53,553 nt of DNA from Asanoa hainanensis (GTDB lineage Bacteria > Actinomycetota > Actinomycetes > Mycobacteriales > Micromonosporaceae). The position numbers and the translations under genes were made by a program. The stretch's first letter is position 1; each line of letters starts with the position of its first letter. Below the pieces are notes generated by a model, which saw only the letters and a program-made list of their open reading frames with translations, made no database searches and was not told the DNA's origin. The stretch covers positions 1-53,553 of the forward strand of contig NZ_FZPH01000033.1 of NCBI RefSeq assembly GCF_900188485.1, written 5' to 3'. Positions 8,565 to 16,503 of the stretch are shown here, piece after piece.

Positions 8565-10908
8565 GCGCTACTACGGCATCCGCCACCACGGGCCAGGCTC
8601 CGCCCGTGCGGTCCTCCGTGCCCTCGAAGAGCAGCGACCCGACATCCTGCTGGTCGAGGGCCCACCCGAGGCCGACGACCTGATCGCGTGGGCGGCCGAC
8701 GACCGGCTGCAGCCGCCGGTGGCCCTGCTCGGCTACGCCGCCGACAACCCCCGCCGGGCCGCCTTCTGGCCGTTCGCCGTCTTCTCTCCGGAATGGCAGG
8801 CCATCAAGTGGGCAGTCGCCAACGGCGTCCCGGTCCGCTTCTTCGACCTACCGTTCGCGCACCGCCTCACGTCCCGCAAACCCACCACCAACGACCACAC
8901 GCCCGCTGAAGTGCCCACATTGGACTCGCCGGCCGGCCGCGAGCCCGCCGCGCCGGAGGCAAAACCAGACAGAGCGGGCGGAGACGGATCCGAAACAAAC
9001 GGTCCGGGCGGGCCTGCGGCGGACTCCGATCCGGATGGGTTGGACGACGACGGGCCGATGCCGGGGCCGCCGGCGCCGGAGTTGCGGCCGGTCGATCCGA
9101 TCGGTGAGCTTGCCGCCGCCGCGGGCTACGACGACCCCGAGCGCTGGTGGGAGGACGTGGTCGAGCACCGGCAGGCACCCGCGTTCGAGGCGATCGAGGA
9201 GGCGATGACCGAGGTCAGGGCAGGTGCGCTGGAGGACCCCTACGACCTCGTGCGCGAGGCGCACATGCGCACCGTCCTGCGCCAGGTGCGCCGCACTCAC
9301 AACGAGATCGCCGTGGTCTGCGGCGCGTGGCACGTGCCCGCGCTCCGCGCGAAAGTCACTGCCGCCCACGACGCCGCGCTGCTCAAGGGTGGCAAGCGCC
9401 GCGGCAAGGTGCGGTTCACCTGGGTTCCGTGGACCTACGGGCGGCTGGCCTCGTGGCAAGGCTATGGCGCGGGCGTCGACTCGCCAGGCTGGTACCACCA
9501 CCTCTTCACCACCACCGACGAGGTCGTGCCGCGTTGGCTCGTCGGCGCGGCCGGCGTGCTCCGCGACGAGGGCGTAGACACCTCCCCCGCGCATGTCATC
9601 GAGGCGACGCGGCTGGCCGAGGCGCTCGCCACCATGCGTGGGCGCCCGCTCGCCGGCCTGGCCGAGGTCACCGACGCGTCGGGTGCCGTGCTCTGCGAAG
9701 GCGACGACCTCCGCCTGCAGCTCATCGGGCGCAAGCTGGTCGTCGGCGAGCGGCTGGGCGAGGTGCCCGAGGGCGTACCGACCGTTCCGCTCGCCCGTGA
9801 CCTGGAGGCCCGCCAACGGGCCGCCCGCCTCAAACCGTCGGCGCTCGACCGGGCGCTGGACCTCGACCTGCGCAAGGACACCGACCTCGCGCGCAGCCAC
9901 CTGCTGCACCAACTCCGTTGCCTGGACGTGCCCTGGGGCGAGCCCGAGGAACGGCGGGGCAGCACCGGCACCTTCCGCGAGGAGTGGGCGCTGCGCTGGC
10001 AGCCGGAGTTCTCGATCCGGCTGGTGGAGGCGAGCGGTTACGGCACCACCGTGGTCGGCGCGGCCACCGCACAGGTCTCGGCCGCGGCGGCCAAGGCGAC
10101 GACGCTGGCCGAGGTGACCGCCCTGCTCGAGACCTGCCTGCTCGCCGACCTGCCCCTCGCGCGGCCGGCGGTGCTGCGCGCCCTCGACGCCCGGGCCGCC
10201 GAGGACGCCGACGTAACCCACCTGATGGCCGCGATCCCCGCCCTGGCGCGCACGGTCCGCTACGGCGACGTCCGCCGCTCCGACGTCGCCGCCGTCGCCG
10301 CCGTGGTGAAGGGGCTGCTGGCCCGGGTCTACGCCGCACTCCCGCCGGCCGCCTCGGGCCTGTCCGACGAGGCCGCCGCCGGCCTGCGGGACCACATCGA
10401 CGCCGTGCACACCGCGGTCGCGTTGCTCGGCGACGACGCCGAACGCACCAGGTGGCTCGACACCCTCACCGCGCTGACCACCCGCGACGACCTGCACGGG
10501 CTGCTGGCCGGCCGGCTCACCCGCCTGCTGCACGACGCCGGCCGGCTGTCCACAAGGGACGCCGGGCTGCGGCTCGGTCGCGCGCTGACCGCGGGCGTGC
10601 CGGCGGCGACCGGCGCGGCCTGGGTCGAAGGCTTCCTCGCCGGCGGCGGCCTGCTCCTGATGCATGACGACAGCCTGTTGTCACTCGTCGACGACTGGCT
10701 CGCGGCCATCCCGGCGGACGCCTTCACCGAGGTGCTACCCCTGCTCCGCCGCACCTTCGGCACCTTCGCGACCGGCGAGCGCCGCGGCATCGGCGAGCGG
10801 GTCGCCGGCGGGGGCGCGACGAGAACAGCCACCGCCGTACTGGACCACGACACGGCGGCGCTCTCCCTGCCCACCTTGAGCGCGCTCCTGGGACGGAGGA
10901 TCGAATGA
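8557..10908 (+). CDS. DUF5682-type protein with TraB/ChaN/EreA-like motifs
   Basis: 783 aa. The N terminus RYYGIRHHGPGSARAV (His10, His11) is followed by RPDILLVEGPPEADD (Glu34). After an Asp/Pro-rich low-complexity insertion (~105-180), NEIAVVCGAWHVPAL holds His259. This H...E...GxxH order resembles the TraB/TIKI/ChaN/erythromycin-esterase-like superfamily, whose members are metal-dependent hydrolases or haem/iron binders; the link is my inference from motifs. The C-terminal ~500 residues are mostly helical with no motif I recognise. MoxR-VWA operons of actinobacteria often carry such a gene. It overlaps moxR by 8 nt and the VWA gene by 4 nt, so it should be made in step with them. Confidence 0.8.
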   Translation: MPERYYGIRHHGPGSARAVLRALEEQRPDILLVEGPPEADDLIAWAADDRLQPPVALLGYAADNPRRAAFWPFAVFSPEWQAIKWAVANGVPVRFFDLPFAHRLTSRKPTTNDHTPAEVPTLDSPAGREPAAPEAKPDRAGGDGSETNGPGGPAADSDPDGLDDDGPMPGPPAPELRPVDPIGELAAAAGYDDPERWWEDVVEHRQAPAFEAIEEAMTEVRAGALEDPYDLVREAHMRTVLRQVRRTHNEIAVVCGAWHVPALRAKVTAAHDAALLKGGKRRGKVRFTWVPWTYGRLASWQGYGAGVDSPGWYHHLFTTTDEVVPRWLVGAAGVLRDEGVDTSPAHVIEATRLAEALATMRGRPLAGLAEVTDASGAVLCEGDDLRLQLIGRKLVVGERLGEVPEGVPTVPLARDLEARQRAARLKPSALDRALDLDLRKDTDLARSHLLHQLRCLDVPWGEPEERRGSTGTFREEWALRWQPEFSIRLVEASGYGTTVVGAATAQVSAAAAKATTLAEVTALLETCLLADLPLARPAVLRALDARAAEDADVTHLMAAIPALARTVRYGDVRRSDVAAVAAVVKGLLARVYAALPPAASGLSDEAAAGLRDHIDAVHTAVALLGDDAERTRWLDTLTALTTRDDLHGLLAGRLTRLLHDAGRLSTRDAGLRLGRALTAGVPAATGAAWVEGFLAGGGLLLMHDDSLLSLVDDWLAAIPADAFTEVLPLLRRTFGTFATGERRGIGERVAGGGATRTATAVLDHDTAALSLPTLSALLGRRIE

Positions 10909-12095
10909 CCGCCGACGACGAACGGCGCCGGAGATGGCGGCTGGCGCTCGGTGAGCCCGCCGACGAGTCGCTGGGCCAGCCGAACGGGCGCGACGCCGCC
11001 ATGGACGCCGCGATGGCCGCCCTCTACGACAGGGGTCCCGACGGTGCGGGCAACGGCGAGCCCAAGGAAGGCAGCCGCCGCAGCGCCGGCCTGGGCGCCT
11101 CCGCGCCACGGGTGGCCCGCTGGCTCGGCGACATCCGGGAGTACTTCCCGCAGAGCGTCGTCCGCGTCATGCAGACCGACGCGATCGAGCGGCTCAACCT
11201 CACCCGCCTCCTGCTCGAGCCGGAGATGCTCTCCGCCGTCGAACCCGACGTCCACCTGGTCGGCACGCTGCTCTCGCTCAACTCGGTGATGCCCGACAAG
11301 ACCCGCGACCTGGCCCGGCAGGTGGTCCGCCAGGTAGTCGACGACCTGGAGAAGCGGATCGCGCAGAAGGCACGGGCCGCGGTCACCGGCGCGCTCAACC
11401 GGGCCAGCCGGATCGAGCGCCCCCGCCACGGCGACATCGACTGGAACCGCACCATTCGCGCGAACCTGCGCCACTACCAACCGGCCTATCGCACCGTCGT
11501 TCCCGAGCGGCTCATCGGGTACGGGCGGCGCGGCAACGCCGTACAGCGGGACGTGATCCTCTGTGTCGACCAGTCCGGGTCGATGGCGTCGTCGGTCGTC
11601 TACTCCGGCGTGTTCGCGTCCGTGCTGGCCTCCCTGCGTACGCTGCGGACCTCGTTGGTCGTCTTCGACACCTCGGTCGTCGACCTGACCGAGCACCTCA
11701 ACGACCCGGTCGACGTGCTGTTCGGCACCCAGCTCGGCGGCGGCACCGACATCAACCGTGCCATCGCCTACAGCCAGCGGCTCGTCACGCGGCCCCGGGA
11801 AACCATCTTCGTGCTGGTCAGCGACCTCTACGAAGGTGGCGCACGCGACGAGATGCTGCGCCGGGTCGCCGACCTGGTCGGTGCGGGAGTCCAGGTCGTC
11901 GCTTTGCTGGCGCTGTCCGACGACGGTGCGCCCAGCTACGACCACGACAACGCGGCCGCGCTGGGCTCCCTCGGCGTGCCGGCGTTCGCGTGCACACCGG
12001 ACATGTTCCCGGAGTTGATGGCCGCCGCGATCCAGCGGCATGACCTGCGGGCGTTCGCGGAACGGGAGGGCGCGCAACGGGCGCACGGAAGCTGA
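10905..12095 (+). CDS. VWA-domain protein with MIDAS motif, MoxR partner
   Basis: 396 aa. The N-terminal ~210 residues are helical and charged. The VWA domain follows with a complete metal-ion-dependent adhesion site: DQSGS at 222-226, the Thr of GGGTDI (~281) and the Asp of VSDLYEGG (~307). In MoxR systems such proteins bind the target or an effector through the MIDAS metal and are remodelled by the ATPase. The start overlaps the stop of the preceding gene (ATGA). It has no signal peptide or membrane segment, so it should be cytoplasmic. It closes the four-gene operon; the next gene starts 64 bp later. Confidence 0.92.
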   Translation: MTADDERRRRWRLALGEPADESLGQPNGRDAAMDAAMAALYDRGPDGAGNGEPKEGSRRSAGLGASAPRVARWLGDIREYFPQSVVRVMQTDAIERLNLTRLLLEPEMLSAVEPDVHLVGTLLSLNSVMPDKTRDLARQVVRQVVDDLEKRIAQKARAAVTGALNRASRIERPRHGDIDWNRTIRANLRHYQPAYRTVVPERLIGYGRRGNAVQRDVILCVDQSGSMASSVVYSGVFASVLASLRTLRTSLVVFDTSVVDLTEHLNDPVDVLFGTQLGGGTDINRAIAYSQRLVTRPRETIFVLVSDLYEGGARDEMLRRVADLVGAGVQVVALLALSDDGAPSYDHDNAAALGSLGVPAFACTPDMFPELMAAAIQRHDLRAFAEREGAQRAHGS

Positions 12096-12159
12096 ACAAC
12101 GATCACCATCGGTGCTAGGGTTCACGCCCGACCGGCGCGCTCGGAAAATGGGGGGTCTG

Positions 12160-13194
12160 ATGAGCGCCTTCGACGCGATACCCAAGCCAATGCCACCGGC
12201 GGAGCTGAAGGACGCGGTCGACGCGCTCCGGCAGGCCGTGACGGCGGCGACCGCGACCGTCTCCACACCGGACGGTGCTGTCGAGGTCACCGCCGGGCCC
12301 GGCAACTCCATCGTCGGGCTGGGTTTCGGGCGGGCGGCCTACCGCTACAGCCCGGAGCGGCTCGGCGCACTAGTCGTCGACACGGCGCGCGAGGCGACCG
12401 CCCAGGCCACCGGCTCGATGGCCGAGGCCGTCCGCACGGTCCGCCACGGCCGCGCGGAACTGCCCGGCCTGCTCGGCGGCACGCTGCCCGAGGTGCCCAC
12501 GTTCGACCCGCCGAATTTCGACGACGTCCCAGGCGACGGTCCGCGCAACGGCACTGGCACCGCCCCGGGCAACGCTTGGGGCAACGGCTTGGGCGACGGT
12601 CCGCGCGACGAAACGGCAGGCGGCCCGGGCAACGGCCCAGCCAACGCTTGGGGCAACGGCCTGGACAACGCCCTTGGCAACGCGCGGGGCGACGGACCGA
12701 GCAACGGCCCCGGCAACGCCTGGGGCAACGCCGCTGGCGAGGCGCGAGGCGACAGCCCAAGCACCGCGCGAGGCAATGGCCAGGACAACGCGCGACGCAA
12801 CGGTGCGGGCAAACGCCCCGCCGACGGCGAGTTCCAGCACGCCGACCAGGTGCTGCGTCGGGTCAGCGAGGACTCGCAACGACAACTCGCCGGGTACGCG
12901 GAGCTACGCACCGAACTGGCCGACCTGACCGCGACCGCACGATCGGCCGACGGTGGCGTGTCGGCCCAGGTCCGGGCCGGCGGCGAGCTGCTGGCCGTCC
13001 ACATCAGCAACGGCCAGCTCCGACACGACCCGGCGACCCTGGCGGGCATCGTCCACACGACGGTGATGACCGCGAGCGCGCGGGCCGCGATGCTGATGGC
13101 CGAACGCGTACAACAGCTGACCGGTCCACGCCTCGACATCCGGTCACTGGTCGAGAGCTACCAGACCCCCGACGACGACCCCCATCGGAGCTGA
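12160..13194 (+). CDS. Double YbaB/EbfC-domain protein with Gly/Asn-rich linker
   Basis: 344 aa from the ATG at 12160, which follows a G-rich stretch; an ATG at 12148 is possible. The N-terminal ~100 residues (LKDAVDALRQAVTAATATV ... DTAREATAQATGSMAEAVR) and the C-terminal ~110 (HADQVLRRVSEDSQRQLAGY ... VHTTVMTASARAAMLMAERV) both have the strand-helix layout of YbaB nucleoid-associated proteins. Between them lies a ~100-residue low-complexity segment rich in GN, GD and AWGN repeats. Proteins of this kind are often placed beside ESX/type VII substrates in actinobacteria, as here. The role may be DNA binding or a chaperone-like one; the sequence does not decide. Confidence 0.75.
   Translation: MSAFDAIPKPMPPAELKDAVDALRQAVTAATATVSTPDGAVEVTAGPGNSIVGLGFGRAAYRYSPERLGALVVDTAREATAQATGSMAEAVRTVRHGRAELPGLLGGTLPEVPTFDPPNFDDVPGDGPRNGTGTAPGNAWGNGLGDGPRDETAGGPGNGPANAWGNGLDNALGNARGDGPSNGPGNAWGNAAGEARGDSPSTARGNGQDNARRNGAGKRPADGEFQHADQVLRRVSEDSQRQLAGYAELRTELADLTATARSADGGVSAQVRAGGELLAVHISNGQLRHDPATLAGIVHTTVMTASARAAMLMAERVQQLTGPRLDIRSLVESYQTPDDDPHRS
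12570..12730 (+). repeat. In-frame 72-bp-period repeat coding for the Gly/Asn-rich linker
   Basis: The motif CAACGCTTGGGGCAACG, with one base changed in the last copy, recurs at 12570, 12642 and 12714, exactly 72 bp (24 codons) apart. Shorter copies of GACGGTCCGCGC occur at 12535 and 12595. The units encode NAWGNGL-type peptides. The regular spacing points to expansion of a minisatellite inside the gene. Confidence 0.75.
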
Positions 13195-13202
13195 GCAACC
13201 AC

Positions 13203-13517
13203 ATGTCAGGCTTTCGCACCGACGTCGACGAGATCATGGTGTGCCGGTCCCGGCTCGCCGAGATCCGTGAGCGCGCGGCCGACATCCTCACGCTCGCCGA
13301 GGACGCGAACCCGGAGTGGTACATCTGGGGTCTGGTCGGCGCGCCGTTCGCCGCCTGGTACTGGACGTACGCGGACGACACCTACGAGCACCTGGCGATG
13401 ATGGGCGAGTCGTTGCAGGACAAGGTCGACGCGTTGGACTGCACGGTGGACAACTACAAGCAGACCGACCAGGAGATCGCCCAGGCGCTGGCGTCGATCC
13501 GCGAACTGCTGGGCTGA
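13203..13517 (+). CDS. EspC/WXG100-like small protein (type VII secretion-associated)
   Basis: 104 aa from the ATG at 13203, 8 bp after the YbaB gene. It has the layout of EspC-like ESX-associated proteins: an N-terminal helix (FRTDVDEIMVCRSRLAEI), a central aromatic turn (WYIWGLVGAPFAAWYW), and a C-terminal helix (LQDKVDALDCTVDNYKQTD) ending in an Ile/Leu-rich segment. Members of this group are secreted or escort WXG-type effectors as helical hairpins. It is followed 6 bp later by the WXG effector-like gene, its likely partner. No ESX ATPase or membrane core lies in the window. The family call rests on pattern, not a strong motif. Confidence 0.6.
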   Translation: MSGFRTDVDEIMVCRSRLAEIRERAADILTLAEDANPEWYIWGLVGAPFAAWYWTYADDTYEHLAMMGESLQDKVDALDCTVDNYKQTDQEIAQALASIRELLG

Positions 13518-13523
13518 TCCGCG

Positions 13524-14621
13524 ATGGCCGAAGGACGACTCGAGGACAGCGACGTCACCAACGACGTCACCGACTACGGCACCAAGGACGGCGGCGTCGA
13601 CGCGACGGCCGACTGGGACGGGTACGGCGGTGCCGGGTCGGTCAGTGTCGGCGGGTACGACGTGCTGCGCCTCGACCCGGTCAAGGACTTCGCCGGCGTG
13701 GCCGGCCTGCCGCAGGCGGTTTCCGGCGCGGCGAAGCTGGCCCAGGGCGACAGCGACTGGGGCGAGCTCTTCAACATCGCCGGCAGTGTCGGCGACCTCG
13801 GCATCAACATCGCGATGTACGCGGTCGACCCGCTCAACGCCCTCATCTCCGCCGGTCTCGGCTTCCTGATCGACGTCGTCCAGCCGCTGGAGGACCTGCT
13901 CGGCCTCGTCACCGGCAACCCGGAGCGGATGGAAGGCGAGATCGGCAAGTGGGAGCGCGTCGGCAACGCGCTCGAACCGCTCGCCAAGGAGATCCTCGAA
14001 GCCACCCAGCAGGGCCTCGTCGGCTGGCAGGGTGCCGCCGCCGATGCCGCCCGCGCGCGGATGGAGGAGTTCGCCGGGGGCGTCGCCGGCATCCAGGGTG
14101 ACGTCCAGCAGCTGGTCTTCATCCTCAACACCGCCAAGCTGCTGATGGACGTCGCGCAGGCGTTCGTGATCGGCCTGATCGCGACGTTCATCGAATGGCT
14201 CATGTTCACGTGGGTTCCGGCGATGGCCGCGGCGGTGCCGACCGCGGGCGCGTCGACGGCCGCCGCCGCCGCGGCGACGACCGCGCAGGGCGCCATCGTC
14301 ACCACCCGGGGCGTGACCTTCGTCCAGAAGGTCGCCCAGATCCTGCTCCGGCTCCGCCGGGTGCTCTACCGGATGCACCCGCGGATCATGCGTCGGGTGC
14401 AGACGTCGTTCCGAATGCGCGGCACGAACGGCCGGTTCGTGCGCGGTTGGATCGGCTCGGGACGGGCGCTGCGCGAGTCGGCGACCGACTACCGCACCTG
14501 GCTCGGACCCGCCGACAAGCTGCTCAACACCGGCGCCAACGAGGCGAAACGAGCCGTCGAGGCGTCCGGTGAGTCCATGTCCGACGAGGAGCTGGATCGC
14601 CGTCTTGACCCCGACAGGTAG
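13524..14621 (+). CDS. WXG-domain type VII effector-like protein
   Basis: 365 aa. Residues ~135-215 form a helical WXG module with LVGWQGAAADAARARMEEF at its centre (the W-x-G turn between two helices). Upstream (60-135) is a Gly/Ala-rich helical region. Downstream are one or two hydrophobic stretches (LMDVAQAFVIGLIATFIEW) and an Ala-rich run (GASTAAAAAATTAQG). The last ~90 residues are basic (RLRRVLYRMHPRIMRRV) and could be a small C-terminal effector domain, but I recognise no catalytic motif. There is no signal peptide, as expected for ESX/T7SS substrates. It sits directly after the EspC-like gene with 6 bp between them. Confidence 0.65.
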   Translation: MAEGRLEDSDVTNDVTDYGTKDGGVDATADWDGYGGAGSVSVGGYDVLRLDPVKDFAGVAGLPQAVSGAAKLAQGDSDWGELFNIAGSVGDLGINIAMYAVDPLNALISAGLGFLIDVVQPLEDLLGLVTGNPERMEGEIGKWERVGNALEPLAKEILEATQQGLVGWQGAAADAARARMEEFAGGVAGIQGDVQQLVFILNTAKLLMDVAQAFVIGLIATFIEWLMFTWVPAMAAAVPTAGASTAAAAAATTAQGAIVTTRGVTFVQKVAQILLRLRRVLYRMHPRIMRRVQTSFRMRGTNGRFVRGWIGSGRALRESATDYRTWLGPADKLLNTGANEAKRAVEASGESMSDEELDRRLDPDR

Positions 14622-14868
14622 CCCCAAGCCCAAGCGGGTGGACGCCCGCCGCGTCCGCACGCGCATGCCCGCGCCGGCCGCCGTCGTCGGCGCCCTCGGC
14701 ATCGCGATGGCTGGCCTGCTGGTCGTCCTCACTCCGATGGTCGCTGCCGGCGCCGACGGGATCCTGGCCCTCGTGATCGGCGCGGTGGTCGGCCTGGCCG
14801 CCGGCACCACCTTCTTCGTGACCTGGTGGCGCCGCGACCCGAAACGCCGCCGCCGCACCCGCCGCTGA
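14605..14868 (+). CDS. Small two-helix membrane protein, possible immunity or accessory protein
   Basis: 87 aa if started at the TTG at 14605; a GTG at 14569 (99 aa) or a GTG at 14638 are alternatives, so the start is uncertain. The 3' part is solid: a basic N terminus (KPKRVDARRVRTRM), two hydrophobic helices (AAVVGALGIAMAGLLVVL and ILALVIGAVVGLAAGTTFF), then a strongly basic tail (RRDPKRRRRTRR). It overlaps the 3' end of the WXG gene or lies directly after it, so it should be cotranscribed. Small membrane proteins in this position are often immunity proteins for the effector upstream; here that is only a guess. Confidence 0.55.
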   Translation: MTPTGSPKPKRVDARRVRTRMPAPAAVVGALGIAMAGLLVVLTPMVAAGADGILALVIGAVVGLAAGTTFFVTWWRRDPKRRRRTRR

Positions 14869-14913
14869 CGCCAACCGCCGGGCCAGCCCGCGCGGATCAG
14901 GCCGAAAGCGGCC

Positions 14914-15723
14914 TCAGCGGCCGATCCGGGCCAGGTACCGGTCCGCCGACGCGCGCACCCGCTCCTTCGCGCCGCCCGCGACCACTCGGCCCCACCACCC
15001 CCCGTACACGGTGTCGTAGGGCAGCTCGTCCACAAGGGACACCGCGCGCAGGATCGTGTCCGGGTGTTCCGGGATCAGGTTGGGGTAGCTGTACATGAAG
15101 CTCACCCAACGCCGGTCCATCACGACGGTGAAGATGTCGCCGGTGCACAGCGCGCCGTTGCCGTCGAGTCCCGGCCAGTGCAGCACCGAGCCGCCCGGGA
15201 AGTGGATGCCGCAGTTGACCAGCGTCCGCTCGGGGAGGATCTCCTGCCGCTCACCCTCCCAGAGGACGATGTTCCCGGATCGCGGCACCCAGCTGGCGTC
15301 GGACGCGTGCACGTACACCGGGATGTCCCCGAACGCCTTGCTCCACTCCACCATGGACCCGTAGAAATGGGGATGCGAAAGGGCGATCGCGGCCAGCCCT
15401 CCGACGGCCTCGACCGCCTCGACCGTCTCGTCGTCCACATAGGGCACACAGTCGAACAGCACGTTGCCACCCGGGCCGGGCACCACCAGCGCCCGTTGGC
15501 CGATGCAGATGCTCGGTTCGACACCGACGCCCCAGAGGCCCGGCGACTCCTGCCGCACCACGCCGCGGAAGCCCTCCGCGTGCAGCTCGGTGATCGACAC
15601 CCATCGCTGCCCGCCCCACCCTACGTACTGCCGCTCGTCGGCACAGATCGGACAGACGGTGCGGTCCGCGTCGGTCGCGCGCTGAACCCCACAGGTGCGG
15701 CAGATCGGGTGGTGACGGTCCAT
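14914..15723 (-). CDS. MBL-fold metallohydrolase with N-terminal zinc ribbon
   Basis: 269 aa from the ATG at 15723. The N-terminal CRTCGVQRA ... CPICADE has two CxxC pairs that can bind one zinc. The rest looks like a metallo-beta-lactamase fold: VVPGPGGNVLFDCVPY, ALSHPHFYGSMVEW (the region of the HxHxDH motif, here SHPHFYGS, so metal ligands differ from the classical set), and NGALCTGDIF (the later Asp ligand). Proteins of this layout in databases are usually just called hydrolases. The active site seems divergent, and the substrate is unknown. It is convergent with the small membrane-protein gene and divergent from ureA. Confidence 0.75.
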   Translation of the reverse strand: MDRHHPICRTCGVQRATDADRTVCPICADERQYVGWGGQRWVSITELHAEGFRGVVRQESPGLWGVGVEPSICIGQRALVVPGPGGNVLFDCVPYVDDETVEAVEAVGGLAAIALSHPHFYGSMVEWSKAFGDIPVYVHASDASWVPRSGNIVLWEGERQEILPERTLVNCGIHFPGGSVLHWPGLDGNGALCTGDIFTVVMDRRWVSFMYSYPNLIPEHPDTILRAVSLVDELPYDTVYGGWWGRVVAGGAKERVRASADRYLARIGR

Positions 15724-15811
15724 TTCTCGAAGGGTACGACCTTGGTCGATCGCACCCGACCCCGGCCCAGTGGATCACGCGCGGATCGGGCGCGCCGTGC
15801 CGCGCCAAGGC

Positions 15812-15838
15812 GTAACCGGTGCGTAACGTTCTGGTGTC
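15812..15838 (+). promoter_or_regulatory. GlnR-like box upstream of the urease operon
   Basis: GTAAC at 15812 and GTAAC at 15823 are separated by exactly 6 bp. A further 6 bp on is GTGTC at 15834. This matches the spacing of actinobacterial GlnR sites (GTNAC-n6-GAAAC type), and urease operons are known GlnR targets in streptomycetes. TAACGT at 15824 could also act as a -10 box. The site is 28 bp before the ureA start. Confidence 0.45.
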
Positions 15839-15866
15839 ATGCTCGCGTACCCGTGGAGGTGAGCCC

Positions 15867-16169
15867 ATGTTTCTGAGCCAGCACGAGCAGGAGCGCCTGC
15901 TCGTCCACGTCGCCGCCGACGTGGCGCGCAAACGCCGCGAGCGCGGGCTGCGGCTCAACTATCCAGAAGCGACCGCCGTCATCACCGCCTTCCTGCTGGA
16001 GGGCGCGCGCGACGGGCGGACGGTAGCCGAGCTCATGTCGGAGGGGCGCACGGTGCTCGGCCGCCACGACGTCATGGCGGGCGTGCCGGAGATGCTCACC
16101 GAGGTCCAGGTCGAGGCGACGTTCCCGGACGGCACGAAGCTGGTCACCGTCCACGAGCCGATCCCATGA
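15867..16169 (+). CDS. ureA: Urease subunit gamma
   Basis: 100 aa, the normal length for UreA. The ATG at 15867 has GGAGG 7 nt upstream, so the in-frame upstream start at 15819 is not needed. The sequence is standard: [40 protein letters not shown], and [20 protein letters not shown] near the end. UreA is the small structural subunit of the nickel enzyme that hydrolyses urea to ammonia and carbamate in the cytoplasm. It is first in the ureABCFGD operon; ureB starts 10 bp later. Confidence 0.97.
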   Translation: MFLSQHEQERLLVHVAADVARKRRERGLRLNYPEATAVITAFLLEGARDGRTVAELMSEGRTVLGRHDVMAGVPEMLTEVQVEATFPDGTKLVTVHEPIP

Positions 16170-16179
16170 GGACCGTGCG

Positions 16180-16503
16180 GTGATCCCCGGCGAGATCGTC
16201 TTCGGCGACGGCCCGATCGAGCTCAACGCCGGCCGCCCCGTGCTCACCCTGACCGTGGTCAACACCGGCGACCGCCCGGTCCAGGTCGGCTCCCACTACC
16301 ACTTCGCGGAGGCCAACCCGGCGCTCGACTTCGACCGGAGCGCCGCCTGGGGTCACCGGCTGGCCGTGCCCGCCGGCACCGCGGTGCGCTTCGAGCCGGG
16401 CATCGACCGCGACGTCGACCTCGTGCCGCTCGCGGGGCGCCGGATCGTGCCGGGCCTGCGCGGCGAGTGTGCCGGTCCGCTCGACCAGGGTCCGTCGGCG
16501 TGA
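16180..16503 (+). CDS. ureB: Urease subunit beta
   Basis: 107 aa from the GTG at 16180. It begins [20 protein letters not shown], has the family stretch [20 protein letters not shown] and ends around [19 protein letters not shown]. UreB is a structural subunit that packs on the alpha subunit near the active-site flap. Its stop overlaps the GTG of ureC, so the two are translationally coupled. Length and sequence are ordinary. Confidence 0.96.
   Translation: MIPGEIVFGDGPIELNAGRPVLTLTVVNTGDRPVQVGSHYHFAEANPALDFDRSAAWGHRLAVPAGTAVRFEPGIDRDVDLVPLAGRRIVPGLRGECAGPLDQGPSA

Noticed and set aside
8848-10665. 605-codon open frame on the minus strand opposite the DUF5682-type gene
   Set aside because: Low-complexity Gly/Arg/Val-rich product typical of antisense frames in GC-rich DNA; the plus-strand frame is locked into an overlapping operon.
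12570-12730. Regular 72-bp repeats as a CRISPR array
   Set aside because: The spacing is in codon phase within an open frame, the units between repeats are similar rather than unique, and no cas genes are present.
12160-13194. YbaB protein as the housekeeping EbfC beside recR/dnaX
   Set aside because: It has two YbaB domains with a long linker, and no recR or dnaX is adjacent; it belongs to the secretion-like module.
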